Of a DNA stretch of 35,624 nt, positions 1 to 9,210 are shown piece after piece. A program made the position numbers and the translations under genes. Each line of letters begins with the position of its first letter. Position 1 is the stretch's first letter. The stretch covers positions 1 through 35,624 of the forward strand of contig JALOPB010000036.1 in assembly GCA_025454115.1 (NCBI GenBank), written 5' to 3'. The stretch is from Desulfobacterales bacterium. GTDB lineage: Bacteria; Desulfobacterota; Desulfobacteria; Desulfobacterales; SpSt-501. Under the pieces are notes generated by a model, which was not told where the DNA came from, ran no database searches, and saw only the letters and a list, made by a program, of their open reading frames with translations.

Positions 1-657
1 GGGCAGATCGCCTTCCGAAGCCTGGGCTTTCCCTTCTTTGAGAGAAGCATAGAGTTCCGGGAGCGGGATCGGAACCGGGTCCGCGCCGATTTCCTTCCAA
101 ACTGCGATCCAGGTCTTGACGGTCGGAAGCCGCAGCTTCAACATGTAGACGTCGGCCGGTGTATATAGCGGCTTCTTGGAGGTGGTCTGCCGCAGTCCGC
201 GGTAAACGATGCCGAGATATTTCTGGTTGCCGTTCGCCTCGACCCGCTCACGCGCCTGCTGGCCGAGCTTTCCCCGCCAGACTCGCATAAAGTGATCGAA
301 GTCTTTCATGACATACGGGGCATTGAAGAAGAAGTACTGTGGGGCGGAGACCTCCAGCGGTCTCCCGCCGGTCGCTTGCATCTCAACCTTTCCCTGGCTG
401 CACCAGTCGTTGATCTCCTCCTCCGAGCCGACCCCCGCCTGGACTTCAACCGCCAGGCGTCCGCCGCTGCCTTTTTCGACGATTTCTTTAAATTTGTTTC
501 CGGTTTCAACGAGGGTGTGGCCGGGCTTGAAGGGACTCGCCCAGCGGATGGTGGTCTTCTTTTCCGGCGCAGTGCTCGGGGTCGTGCCGGCACAGCCCCA
601 GACCCAACTGCAGACGGCCGCCAGCATTACCAGAACAATGATCTTGGAACCCTTCAT
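1..657 (-). CDS. TRAP transporter substrate-binding protein (DctP family), lipoprotein; C-terminus truncated by window edge
   Basis: Manual reverse-strand translation from ATG at 657: MKGSKIIVLVMLAAVCSWVWGCAGTTPST...ASPFKPGHTLVETGNKFKEIVEKGSGGRLAVEV...LKLRLPTVKTWIAVWKEIGADPVPIPLPELYASLKEGKAQASEGDLP; lipobox-like VWGC; open to base 1; DctP-like motifs. Confidence 0.85.
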   Translation of the reverse strand, partial: MKGSKIIVLVMLAAVCSWVWGCAGTTPSTAPEKKTTIRWASPFKPGHTLVETGNKFKEIVEKGSGGRLAVEVQAGVGSEEEINDWCSQGKVEMQATGGRPLEVSAPQYFFFNAPYVMKDFDHFMRVWRGKLGQQARERVEANGNQKYLGIVYRGLRQTTSKKPLYTPADVYMLKLRLPTVKTWIAVWKEIGADPVPIPLPELYASLKEGKAQASEGDLP

Positions 658-680
658 GGCGCCCTCCTTTCAGGCGGATC

Positions 681-1625
681 TCATTTTTTCATTTCCTTGA
701 TCAGCTTGCCCAGAAACTCGTCGTCGCGCGCCATCAGCGCACCGAAATCTTTCGGCCCGAGATAGGACAGAAGAATCGACATCTCTTTGGCCTTGGCCTG
801 GAATTCGGTGTCGTCCATGGCTTTCTTGAAGCTATCGTGCAGTTTCTGAATCACATCCGGCGGTGTGCCCTTGGGTGCGACGAGTCCCCGCCACATCCCC
901 ATGGTGAAGTTGATGCCCTGCTCCTTGACCGTCGGCACATCCGGGAACATGGCCAGCCGCTTGTCGGCGAACAGGGCGATGACCCGCAACTGGCCGGCCC
1001 GGATCTGGGGAACGCCTTCGGGCGGTGTGACCGAGACTGCATTGATGTGTCCGCCCAGCAGTGCGGTGACCGACGGGCCGCCGCCCGAAAACGGGATATG
1101 GTTGAGTTTGATTCCGGCTGCATTCTCAAAGGCCAGGGCCACCAGGTGCACGCCGCCGCCCGCGCCCGAATTGCCGACCGTGATCATGTCCGGGTTCTTT
1201 TTGGCATAGTCGACGAATTCGCGCAGGTCTTTCCAGGGTGCGTCGGCGCGTACCAGAAACATGGACGGGTCGCTGACGACGTTCAAGATGGGTTCGAAGT
1301 CCTTGTACGTGAACGCCGTGGTGGTCTGATGGGGTAGGATACAAAGCGGCGTTACGGCTGCGGTGAGCATGTATCCGTCCGGTTTCGCCTTCATGCCGTC
1401 GGTATAGCCCACCGCCCCGCCGCCGCCCGGCCGGTTGACGACCACCACCGCTTTGTTCAGGTACTTGCCCGCCGTCACCCCCAAGGCCCGGAAAATCAGG
1501 TCGGTCGCGCCCCCGGCCGCCCAGGGGATGATGATCTGGACTTCCTTGGTCGGGAAGTCCGCTGCGTGGAGCGGCATGCTCAACGCCAGAAGAAATGCAA
1601 TCAGAATGGCTGTCAATCCCTTCAT
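681..1625 (-). CDS. Tripartite tricarboxylate transporter substrate-binding protein (TctC/Bug family)
   Basis: ORF MKGLTAILIAFLLALSMPLHAADFPTKEVQIIIPWAAGGATDLIFRALG...; signal peptide, Bug-family PWAAGGATD motif; adjacent to TctA/TctB. Start trimmed from ORF track (1673) to the signal-peptide Met. Confidence 0.9.
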   Translation of the reverse strand: MKGLTAILIAFLLALSMPLHAADFPTKEVQIIIPWAAGGATDLIFRALGVTAGKYLNKAVVVVNRPGGGGAVGYTDGMKAKPDGYMLTAAVTPLCILPHQTTTAFTYKDFEPILNVVSDPSMFLVRADAPWKDLREFVDYAKKNPDMITVGNSGAGGGVHLVALAFENAAGIKLNHIPFSGGGPSVTALLGGHINAVSVTPPEGVPQIRAGQLRVIALFADKRLAMFPDVPTVKEQGINFTMGMWRGLVAPKGTPPDVIQKLHDSFKKAMDDTEFQAKAKEMSILLSYLGPKDFGALMARDDEFLGKLIKEMKK

Positions 1626-1683
1626 GGTATAAGCCCTCCTCGTAGAACGTTCCATTAATGCCGCAGAGTCCACCGGTTTTGGG

Positions 1684-3204
1684 TTATCGCTGATCGGCCG
1701 AACCTCCTTTCCTCGGCCGCTTGAGACCGAGCCGAATGAGAGGAATCACCAGGAAAAAGGCCGTCACCAGCAGAAACGCTAACGAAATGGGGCGGCCCGT
1801 GAAGATGCTGAAATTGCCGTGCGAGATCATCAAGGACTGCCGAAAGGCCACCTCCATCTTGGGCCCCAGCACGAGCCCCAGCAGGAGAGGAGCCCCCTCG
1901 AACCTGCCCTTGCCCGATAGAAAACCGATTCCGCCGAAAAGCAGCATGACCCAGATGTCGAAAACCGAGTTGTTCACCGAGTACATGCCGGTGATGCAGA
2001 AAAGGATGACCAGCGGCAGCAGGATTCGCTTCGGGATGCGCAGGATATTCGCGAAAAGCGGGACGAACGGCAGGTTGAGCAGCAGCAGGACGAAGTTGCC
2101 GATGTACATGCTGGCGATGACTCCCCAAAACAACTGGGGATGCTCGCTGATCATCATGGGCCCCGGAGTGACGCCGTGAATCAGAAAGGCTCCCAGCAGG
2201 ATCGCCGTCGGCGGAGCGAACGGAATCCCCAGGACAAAAAGCGGAATGAACGCCGACTGGCAGGCGGCGTTGTTGGCGGATTCCGGACCCGCGACGCCTT
2301 CGATGGCCCCCTGCCCGAACTGTTCAGGGTGCTTGGAAATGCGCTTTTCGATCATGTAGGAAGAATAGGTTGCGATGACCGGCGCAGGACCGGGAACGAG
2401 GCCGACCCCGAATCCGATGCCGGTGCCTCTCAGGATGGCCTTGATCGATTTCCTCAAATCCTCCAGGTTTGGGAAGAGCTCTCTCAACTTCGGAACCAGA
2501 ACGTTGCCATCGAGTCGCGCCGGGGGCTTTTCCACGTTGGCCAGGACCTCCCCGATCCCGAAGAGTCCGATCGCCACGGCCACGAACTCGATCCCGCTTA
2601 AAAGCGACATGGAACCGAAGGTGAACCGGGCGTCTCCTTTGACCGGATCGAGGCCGACCGTGCCGATGATCAATCCGATCAGGGCCATCATCAGGGATTT
2701 GAGCAGGGAGGTTCCGGTCACATTGCTCAGGACGACGAAGCCGAATACCATGAGGGAAAAATATTCGGCCGGCCCGAAGGCCAGCGCCGCCCGTGCCAGA
2801 GGCGGAGCGAAGGCCACCAGGCCGAAGATGCCGATGGTCCCGGCGATGAACGATCCGATGGCGCAGATGGCGAGGGCCGGCCCCGCCCGACCCTTCTGGG
2901 CCATGCGGTAGCCGTCGATGCAGGTGATGACCGACGCCGTCTCGCCGGGCACATTTAAAAGGATCGAGGTGGTGGAACCGCCGTACATGGCACCGTAATA
3001 GATACCGGCCAGCATGATGATGGCGGAGGTCGGGTTCAGGCTGAAAGTGGCCGGAATCAGCAGAGCGATGCCGGCGATGGGCCCGATTCCCGGCAGGACT
3101 CCGATTAAGGTCCCTACTATGGCACCGATCAGGCAATAAAAAAGGTTGTCGGCCGAAGTCGCAATCCCGAACCCACCGGCAAGCTGTTGGAGCGATTCCA
3201 GCAT
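1684..3204 (-). CDS. Tripartite tricarboxylate transporter large permease TctA
   Basis: [54 protein letters not shown]...; TctA signature GVLPGIGP, many TM segments; likely start internal to the 3285 ORF start. Confidence 0.93.
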   Translation of the reverse strand: MLESLQQLAGGFGIATSADNLFYCLIGAIVGTLIGVLPGIGPIAGIALLIPATFSLNPTSAIIMLAGIYYGAMYGGSTTSILLNVPGETASVITCIDGYRMAQKGRAGPALAICAIGSFIAGTIGIFGLVAFAPPLARAALAFGPAEYFSLMVFGFVVLSNVTGTSLLKSLMMALIGLIIGTVGLDPVKGDARFTFGSMSLLSGIEFVAVAIGLFGIGEVLANVEKPPARLDGNVLVPKLRELFPNLEDLRKSIKAILRGTGIGFGVGLVPGPAPVIATYSSYMIEKRISKHPEQFGQGAIEGVAGPESANNAACQSAFIPLFVLGIPFAPPTAILLGAFLIHGVTPGPMMISEHPQLFWGVIASMYIGNFVLLLLNLPFVPLFANILRIPKRILLPLVILFCITGMYSVNNSVFDIWVMLLFGGIGFLSGKGRFEGAPLLLGLVLGPKMEVAFRQSLMISHGNFSIFTGRPISLAFLLVTAFFLVIPLIRLGLKRPRKGGSADQR

Positions 3205-3214
3205 GAGCCATCCC

Positions 3215-3679
3215 TTATAAGCCGAGCCACCCCTGCGGAAATGGAATCTGCAGCCACCGCACAAAGAGAAAATGAGAAGCCGCACTGACCGCTGTCGAAA
3301 TAAGCAGATTCCGCCGCCAGTATCGGACGCCTAATAGTTGCAGCATCGCCATGACCACGATGAATGCCGTCGGTGCATACCCCAGATGTTCCAGGAAACC
3401 CGCCGCGAATGCGATGGCCGCCATGAAGCCGAACACCGGCTTGAGGGAACCGGGTGCATCGGAGGCATCCTCTGACCGCCGCTCGGCCTGGCGATGACGC
3501 ATAACCGCAATCAGCGTGAAAGCTGCCGAAAGAACCACCAGGAGCAGGCCCAGGCACAAAGGGAATAGGCCGGGGCCTGCAGCCCGGAAGGTGCCGATCG
3601 GCATCTTCAGAGAGAATAACACGGTCAGAACGCTGAAGATGAGAATGAGGATCCCGCCCAATACCTCGTTTCGATTCAT
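3215..3679 (-). CDS. Tripartite tricarboxylate transporter small permease TctB
   Basis: 154 aa, MNRNEVLGGILILIFSVLTVLFSLKMPIGTFRAAGPGLFPLCLGLLL; four TM-like segments; directly upstream of TctA. Confidence 0.85.
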   Translation of the reverse strand: MNRNEVLGGILILIFSVLTVLFSLKMPIGTFRAAGPGLFPLCLGLLLVVLSAAFTLIAVMRHRQAERRSEDASDAPGSLKPVFGFMAAIAFAAGFLEHLGYAPTAFIVVMAMLQLLGVRYWRRNLLISTAVSAASHFLFVRWLQIPFPQGWLGL

Positions 3680-3714
3680 GTGTTCCCCGCTTGGAACTTC
3701 CAGCCGTCTCTCTT

Positions 3715-4482
3715 CTACCGGGCGGATACTTGAGAATGCGGGCGCTTCCGACCAAGTCTCAAAAAATCCCGCCGGATCACTTCTTCCACATATTCAAGGT
3801 GCTCAAACATGCGATCCCTGGCCGCCGCTTGATCTTTCTGTTTAATCGCCATGAAAATGCCCTGGTGTTGCCGGTGGAGCAGATCCTTGCGCTCAGGCCC
3901 CAAGGCGAACTTTTTGGCCCTGAAGTAGCTGTTGAAGCTGGTCCTTAGCCCTTCCATAATGTGAATCGCGACCACATTGTGGGAAGCTGCAGCAACGGCG
4001 GAGTGAAAGCTCAAGTCCGCTTTCTCCCAGGCGGCCTCCCCGGGTTGAAGCCCTTCCATGCGCTGCAGCAATTCCATCATCGCCCGCAGGTCGGACGATT
4101 TAGCCGCGGCCGCGGCCCGTTCCGCGCACCAGGTTTCAAATAGTTTGCGGATATCGAGAAACTCCAAGATTTTCTCGGCCTGCTCCTCCAGGATGATGGC
4201 CAGCGGCGTCTTGAGCTGTTCTTTGACGGAGGAGACCACCACGGTGCCGCCTCCCTGCCGGACCTCGATCAACCCCACCGTCTTAGCCTTGTTGATGGCC
4301 TCCCGGATGGACTGCCGGCTGACGCCCATGTCCGCAGCCATGTCCCGTTCGGAAGGCAGTTTTTCTCCCGGCTTCAGGCGGCCGTTGGCGATCAGCGACA
4401 CCAGCTGTTTGTAGACGACATCGGGTATTTTTCGAGGCGTCACCGTGGAAAACAGGTTCTGCGGTTTGCTGGGCTGCCTCAT
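3715..4482 (-). CDS. GntR family (FadR subfamily) transcriptional regulator
   Basis: VYKQLVSLIANGRLKPGEKLPSERDMAADMGVSRQSIREAINKAKTVGLIEVRQGGGTVV winged-helix signature plus FCD-like C-terminal domain. Confidence 0.92.
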   Translation of the reverse strand: MRQPSKPQNLFSTVTPRKIPDVVYKQLVSLIANGRLKPGEKLPSERDMAADMGVSRQSIREAINKAKTVGLIEVRQGGGTVVVSSVKEQLKTPLAIILEEQAEKILEFLDIRKLFETWCAERAAAAAKSSDLRAMMELLQRMEGLQPGEAAWEKADLSFHSAVAAASHNVVAIHIMEGLRTSFNSYFRAKKFALGPERKDLLHRQHQGIFMAIKQKDQAAARDRMFEHLEYVEEVIRRDFLRLGRKRPHSQVSAR

Positions 4483-4635
4483 CCTGGATTCTCCTTCTTG
4501 GAAAGCACACCCGTTTCCCTGTTTACTTTTGGTGCGGATTGAAATAGAGTTGGATCAACTGGACGGACCACTTGACCACCAGCTATCAGACCAATCTGGC
4601 GCTGTCAAGAACTATCGTTTAAGGAGAACATCTCG
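4483..4635. promoter_or_regulatory. Divergent promoter/operator region between GntR-Tct operon and Gfo/Idh/MocA gene
   Basis: Intergenic region between divergently transcribed genes; contains three GACCA repeats (4566-4570, 4574-4578, 4589-4593). Confidence 0.4.
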
Positions 4636-5829
4636 ATGCAGAAACCGATCCGGGTGGGGATCGTCGGATGCGGGAATGCGGCTGTTTTTCACTACGCGTC
4701 GTTCCTACGCGTGACCGGCATTCCGGTGCAGGTGGTGGGGGTTACCTCTCTGCAAAAATCACGGCGAGAGGCGTTTGCCGCCCGGTGCGGGATCCGGGCG
4801 TTTGATTCGCTGGCGGACCTGTTGTCCGAGGTGGACGTCGTCGACAACTGCACGCCCGGATATGCCCACGAACCGGTTTCTATCGCTGCATATGAGGCCG
4901 GGAAGCATGTCATCGTGGAGAAGCCCTTCACTGGATATTACGGCCCCTCCGACGACCCGGCTTTCGCGGGCAACCGCTTTCCCAAAGAAACCATGCTCGC
5001 CGAGGCCGTTTCCAGTGCATGCCGCGTGATCTCCGCCGCTCGGAAAAGCCGCCGGAAGCTGTGCTATGCTGAAAACTGGATCTACGCGCCGGCGGTTCAG
5101 AAAGAGGCCGAAATTCTGGCCAAAGGAAAAGGGCAGATATTATGGGCACTGGGGGGGCAGTCGCATTCCGGAAGCCCCTCTCCCGCCTACGGAATATGGA
5201 AGCTCTCCGGCGGTGGCTCGGTGGTGGGGAAAAGCTGCCATCCCTTGAGCGCCCTGCTTTACCTCAAACAGATCGAGGGAGCGACCCGGCACGGCCGGCC
5301 CATCCGCCCCCGCACCGTCAGCGCCCGCACGCACGAGATCACGCGCGTGCCGGCCTTCGTGAACAAGGGGTTCCTGCGAACCGACTACACCGATATCGAA
5401 GACTACTGCCAGATCCATCTCACGTTCGAAGACGGCATGGTGGCTGATATCTTCGCTTCTGAAATCGTGATGGGAGGCGTACACAACTGGCTGGAGATCT
5501 TCGCCAACAACCACCGCACCCGCTGCAACATGAGCCCCTGCAACGCGATGGAGCTCTACAACCCTCAGGAAGACCAGTTATCCGACGTCTATCTCATGGA
5601 AAAACTCGGCACCAAGCAGGGCTGGTCCAATCCGGCTCCGGATGAGTATTCGACCTTCGGCTACCCTCAGGAAATCCAGGATTTCATCGAAGCCGTCGCC
5701 ATGGACCGGCAGCCGAAATCCGGGATGCTGATGGCCAGCGATACCGTTGCCGCCCTATACGCCGCCTATGTTTCGGCGGAACGCCGTGGCGTTGAAGTGG
5801 ACATCCCGCTGGACGTGACCCTGGAATAG
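4636..5829 (+). CDS. Gfo/Idh/MocA family oxidoreductase
   Basis: 397 aa; N-terminal Rossmann GIVGCGNAAVFHYASF; EKPF motif (HVIVEKPFTG). Confidence 0.88.
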   Translation: MQKPIRVGIVGCGNAAVFHYASFLRVTGIPVQVVGVTSLQKSRREAFAARCGIRAFDSLADLLSEVDVVDNCTPGYAHEPVSIAAYEAGKHVIVEKPFTGYYGPSDDPAFAGNRFPKETMLAEAVSSACRVISAARKSRRKLCYAENWIYAPAVQKEAEILAKGKGQILWALGGQSHSGSPSPAYGIWKLSGGGSVVGKSCHPLSALLYLKQIEGATRHGRPIRPRTVSARTHEITRVPAFVNKGFLRTDYTDIEDYCQIHLTFEDGMVADIFASEIVMGGVHNWLEIFANNHRTRCNMSPCNAMELYNPQEDQLSDVYLMEKLGTKQGWSNPAPDEYSTFGYPQEIQDFIEAVAMDRQPKSGMLMASDTVAALYAAYVSAERRGVEVDIPLDVTLE

Positions 5830-6025
5830 AACTCAAGAACTGCAGGATGGTTTATCCACCCTCATTTGAAATGCCGTTTTGGTGGCGATGACCAGACCAA
5901 TTCCATCAACCGCTAAATAATTCTCATAGATTCGATCGCCGTATAAGCACTTTGGTAGAGCTTCAGCTTGAGCGTTTCATCGCGGATATATGGGCCACTA
6001 TGTTGGTTTTCAACCTGCATCGGGT

Positions 6026-6994
6026 CTATGGCTCTTTCGGCTTCTGCTTGCTGCGGGAGGTCATAGACAGTGCAAGACCGCCCAGAACCAATAAGACACC
6101 GCAAAAAAACAACACCCCCAGCCTGTCGCCGAACATCGCGGACGAAGCTGCGACCCCAACTACCGGCTGCAGGTATTGAACGCTCGCGGCGATTCGCGCC
6201 GGAACCGTGCGTAGCAGGTTCAACCACAGAAAAAGGCCTACAACGCTCACGGCAACGCCAAGATAAACCGCAGCCCACACGGCCTGAGCGGTGAAGCTGA
6301 CCGGACTGTTCCACAATTCCCAAACGACCCCAGGCAGCAGCGAGATGAAGCCAAAAAGAGAACTCCAGGCTGCCACGGCAGCGGCACCGTATTCTATGGT
6401 GATTTCGACGCTCCAGACGTAGTAGAACGCGATCACGAACGCGGAAAGCAGCAGCCAGGCCGCGCCGCTCATCGTCGACCGAGATACCGCATTCGCCTCT
6501 TCCCCATGTCCCGACGCAACCAGCGCAATCCCGATGAACGCTGCCAGCAACCCAAGTTTCTGCAGGCCGGTCACGCGCTGTTTAAGACGAATCGCGGCGA
6601 AAAACACGACGAAGACCGGTATGGTGGCCGAGATGACAGTACCGACCGAAGCCGAGGTTTCAACAACGCCGAAGGCCTGAGCAACCTGACCCACGCCGAT
6701 GCCAAGAACACCAAGCGCGACAAAGCGAGGTAGCGCTCGCCACGGCAATAGCGGCTTGCCCACTGTGCATATCAATAACAAGGGCACGGCAATGGCAAAC
6801 CGCAGTGCGGTAAGCGTCAACGGGGGGAGCGTCAGGAGGCCGAGCTTGGTAACCGGAATCGAAAGTCCCCATATGCAAGCCAACAGCAGCATAGCAGCGA
6901 GACTTTGCGTGGAGGGAGATACGGCGCGGTGAGCGCTTGGTGGAAGGGGGGCAGAGGAAAAAGAAACATCCGGGCTGCTTTTGTTCGACAACAT
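6026..6994 (-). CDS. EamA/DMT family transporter
   Basis: 322 aa, about 10 TM-like segments, LLLACIWGLSIPVTKLGLLTLPPLTLTALRFAIAVPLL and duplicated EamA-like halves. Confidence 0.88.
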   Translation of the reverse strand: MLSNKSSPDVSFSSAPLPPSAHRAVSPSTQSLAAMLLLACIWGLSIPVTKLGLLTLPPLTLTALRFAIAVPLLLICTVGKPLLPWRALPRFVALGVLGIGVGQVAQAFGVVETSASVGTVISATIPVFVVFFAAIRLKQRVTGLQKLGLLAAFIGIALVASGHGEEANAVSRSTMSGAAWLLLSAFVIAFYYVWSVEITIEYGAAAVAAWSSLFGFISLLPGVVWELWNSPVSFTAQAVWAAVYLGVAVSVVGLFLWLNLLRTVPARIAASVQYLQPVVGVAASSAMFGDRLGVLFFCGVLLVLGGLALSMTSRSKQKPKEP

Positions 6995-7358
6995 TAAGGT
7001 ATCCTGAAAAAATGATGAGCGTCACCAGTCCAGCAAATCGGCAGCCTTCTTTTCCAGATAGCTTGTAGGGTCCTTCAAAATAATCAACGCCCTGATATCA
7101 TGATATCTATCGAACTAATGCACCTTTTTCAACGGTTTTGACGCAGGGCTCGCGGGCCTTAGGGAAGATCCCGGTTCGGCAGCAACATGTCTCGTCTATT
7201 TGCGAACAGCCGAACCACGGTCACTTAGAATAGCGGGATGAAAGGCGTCGATCAGGTCAGCAAATTCATGCGTCCTTGAAAAAATCCGATACTTGTGCAC
7301 CCCGAAGGTGTGATGGTATGCTCATCCTCGACACTACTAGCAGAAAAGGAGGAAGGCC

Positions 7359-8009
7359 ATGCTCGTTCGTGATCGAATGACCGCGAGACCAGTGACCATT
7401 ACAGGTGATGTGACTGTTTTGGATGCCATTAACCTCATGACCGAAAAAGGTGTACGGCACATTCCCGTCACGAACAAAGATGGGCGGCTGATCGGTATCG
7501 TGTCGGAAAAAGAGCTACTCAAAGCCGCACCATCCCCTGTCACCTCCCTGAATGTCTGGGAGGTCAAGGAGATGCTGCACCTTCTCACGATTAACAAGAT
7601 CATGAGCAACAAGTTGATAACAATAGAGGAAGATGCTCCGCTTGAGGAGGCAGCCGTAGTCATGGTCGTCAACAAAATGGATGGACTGCCTGTTACGCGT
7701 AAAGGCGTGCTTGTCGGAGTGATCACAGAGACGGACATCTTCAAGTCTTTCTTGGAACTTCTAGGCGCTAAAAGGCAAGGGGTTCGCATAACCGTCATCA
7801 TACCCGGAGAGCGAGGCCTGATGGCCAAGACCACAAATGCCATTTTCGAGGTTGGCGGTAACATCATGGGGCTTGGCTTGATGGAGCTAAAGGACAGCCC
7901 GACGGAGCTTTGGGAGATAACCTTCAAGGTTCAGGGTGTTACCAAAGAAAAACTGATGGAGGGTATTAAACCATTAGTAAAAGATGTGGTCGACTTGCGG
8001 GACCAATGA
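7359..8009 (+). CDS. CBS-domain pair protein with C-terminal ACT-like region (AcuB-like)
   Basis: MLVRDRMTARPVTITGDVTVLDAINLMTEKGVRHIPVTNKDGRLIGIVSEKELL ... second CBS INKIMSNKLITIEEDAPLEEAA...GLPVTRKGVLVGVITETDIF; GGAGG Shine-Dalgarno upstream. Confidence 0.88.
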   Translation: MLVRDRMTARPVTITGDVTVLDAINLMTEKGVRHIPVTNKDGRLIGIVSEKELLKAAPSPVTSLNVWEVKEMLHLLTINKIMSNKLITIEEDAPLEEAAVVMVVNKMDGLPVTRKGVLVGVITETDIFKSFLELLGAKRQGVRITVIIPGERGLMAKTTNAIFEVGGNIMGLGLMELKDSPTELWEITFKVQGVTKEKLMEGIKPLVKDVVDLRDQ

Positions 8010-8362
8010 CGACCGACTGGGTTTGGCGGCTTTGTACAACCCCATCCAATACTGACTGCGCTTGGCGATTCATTTCCACCGAGCCCAGATTGCCGCTCTA
8101 TCAATTACATATTAATGCTAAGGCCTCAGGCCTGCACATTTTATCTTTGCCCAAAGACAGACGACCAGCAGAGCTTCGTGCCTATGTCGAAACGTCGGCA
8201 GGATGCCAAGGAGGTTGGGATTAACTGAGCAAGGATGCAGTTACAGCGAAAGTGTTATGGTAGACAAGTCATAGGTGGCACAGACTGGTGCGGAGCAGCC
8301 AGGTGCTTTGAGAACCCTTATGCACAGCGGAAGGGATGGGCTGTTGCACGGTCACCGAGTTT

Positions 8363-9196
8363 TTATACACCGCTGAAAGCTGCGAATCCTCCGTCCACAG
8401 CCACCACGGTGCCGGTGACGAACTCGGCGCCGGGGGACAGGAGCCAGAAGAGTGTACCCAGAAGGTCTTCCGGGTTTCCGAAGCGCCGCATGGGGGTGTG
8501 GTCGATGATGGATCGGCCGCGCGGCGTGAGATCGCCGGTCTTCTCGTCGAACAGCAGGAAATGGTTCTGCCGGGTGTGAAAGAACCCGGGCGCGATGGCA
8601 TTGACCCGGATTTCGGGAGAGTATTCCTGGGTCATGTGGACGGCCAGCCACTGCGTGAAGTTGCTGACGGCCGCCTTGGCGGCGCTGTAGGCAACCGTGC
8701 GGGTCAGCGGCCGGAAGCCGGCCATGGAGGCGATGTTGATGATGTTGCCTCTTCCGTCTTCCGCCATCAGCCGACCGAACACCTGGCAAGGGACGACGGT
8801 GCCCAGCAGGTTGAGATCCACGACCTGCTTCAGGGCGTCTTCAGGCAGGTCGAAAAAGCGCTGGTTGGGGTTGGTCGTCGCGCCGGGAACATTTCCGCCG
8901 GCGGCGTTGATCAGCGCATGCACGCGGCCGAGCTGGGTCTGAATCTCTGCGGCGGCCTGGTGAACCGATTCCTTTGACAAAACGTCCGCCCGGACCAGAA
9001 TCGCGCGGCCGGGGCCTCGTTCCAGGCGCTTTTTCACCGCATCCGCCCGCGATGGGTCCCGCGCCAGGATGGCGACGTCCGCGCCCGAACGGACGAGCGC
9101 AGTGGCCATCTCGGAACCCAGCACCCCGGTGCCGCCCGTCATGACGATCGTGGTCCCGCTGAAATCGTGAGATTTGATGAGCTGTTCGATGTTCAT
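8363..9196 (-). CDS. uxuB: SDR-type D-mannonate oxidoreductase (fructuronate reductase, UxuB-like)
   Basis: MNIEQLIKSHDFSGTTIVMTGGTGVLGSEMA...LINAAGGNVPGATT...YSAAKAAVSNFTQWLAVHM...RVNAIAPGFFHTRQNHFLLFDEKTGDLTPRGRSIIDHTPMRRFGNPEDLLGTLFWLLS; pattern recognised from Bacillus-type SDR UxuB; uronate context. Confidence 0.8.
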   Translation of the reverse strand: MNIEQLIKSHDFSGTTIVMTGGTGVLGSEMATALVRSGADVAILARDPSRADAVKKRLERGPGRAILVRADVLSKESVHQAAAEIQTQLGRVHALINAAGGNVPGATTNPNQRFFDLPEDALKQVVDLNLLGTVVPCQVFGRLMAEDGRGNIINIASMAGFRPLTRTVAYSAAKAAVSNFTQWLAVHMTQEYSPEIRVNAIAPGFFHTRQNHFLLFDEKTGDLTPRGRSIIDHTPMRRFGNPEDLLGTLFWLLSPGAEFVTGTVVAVDGGFAAFSGV

Positions 9197-9210
9197 TTTT
9201 CTTCCTCTCT

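Noticed and set aside
8010-8362. Short ORFs between the CBS protein and the SDR (for example 8006..8224, 8235..8579)
   Set aside because: No domain signal, poor composition, partly antisense to the SDR; likely non-coding.
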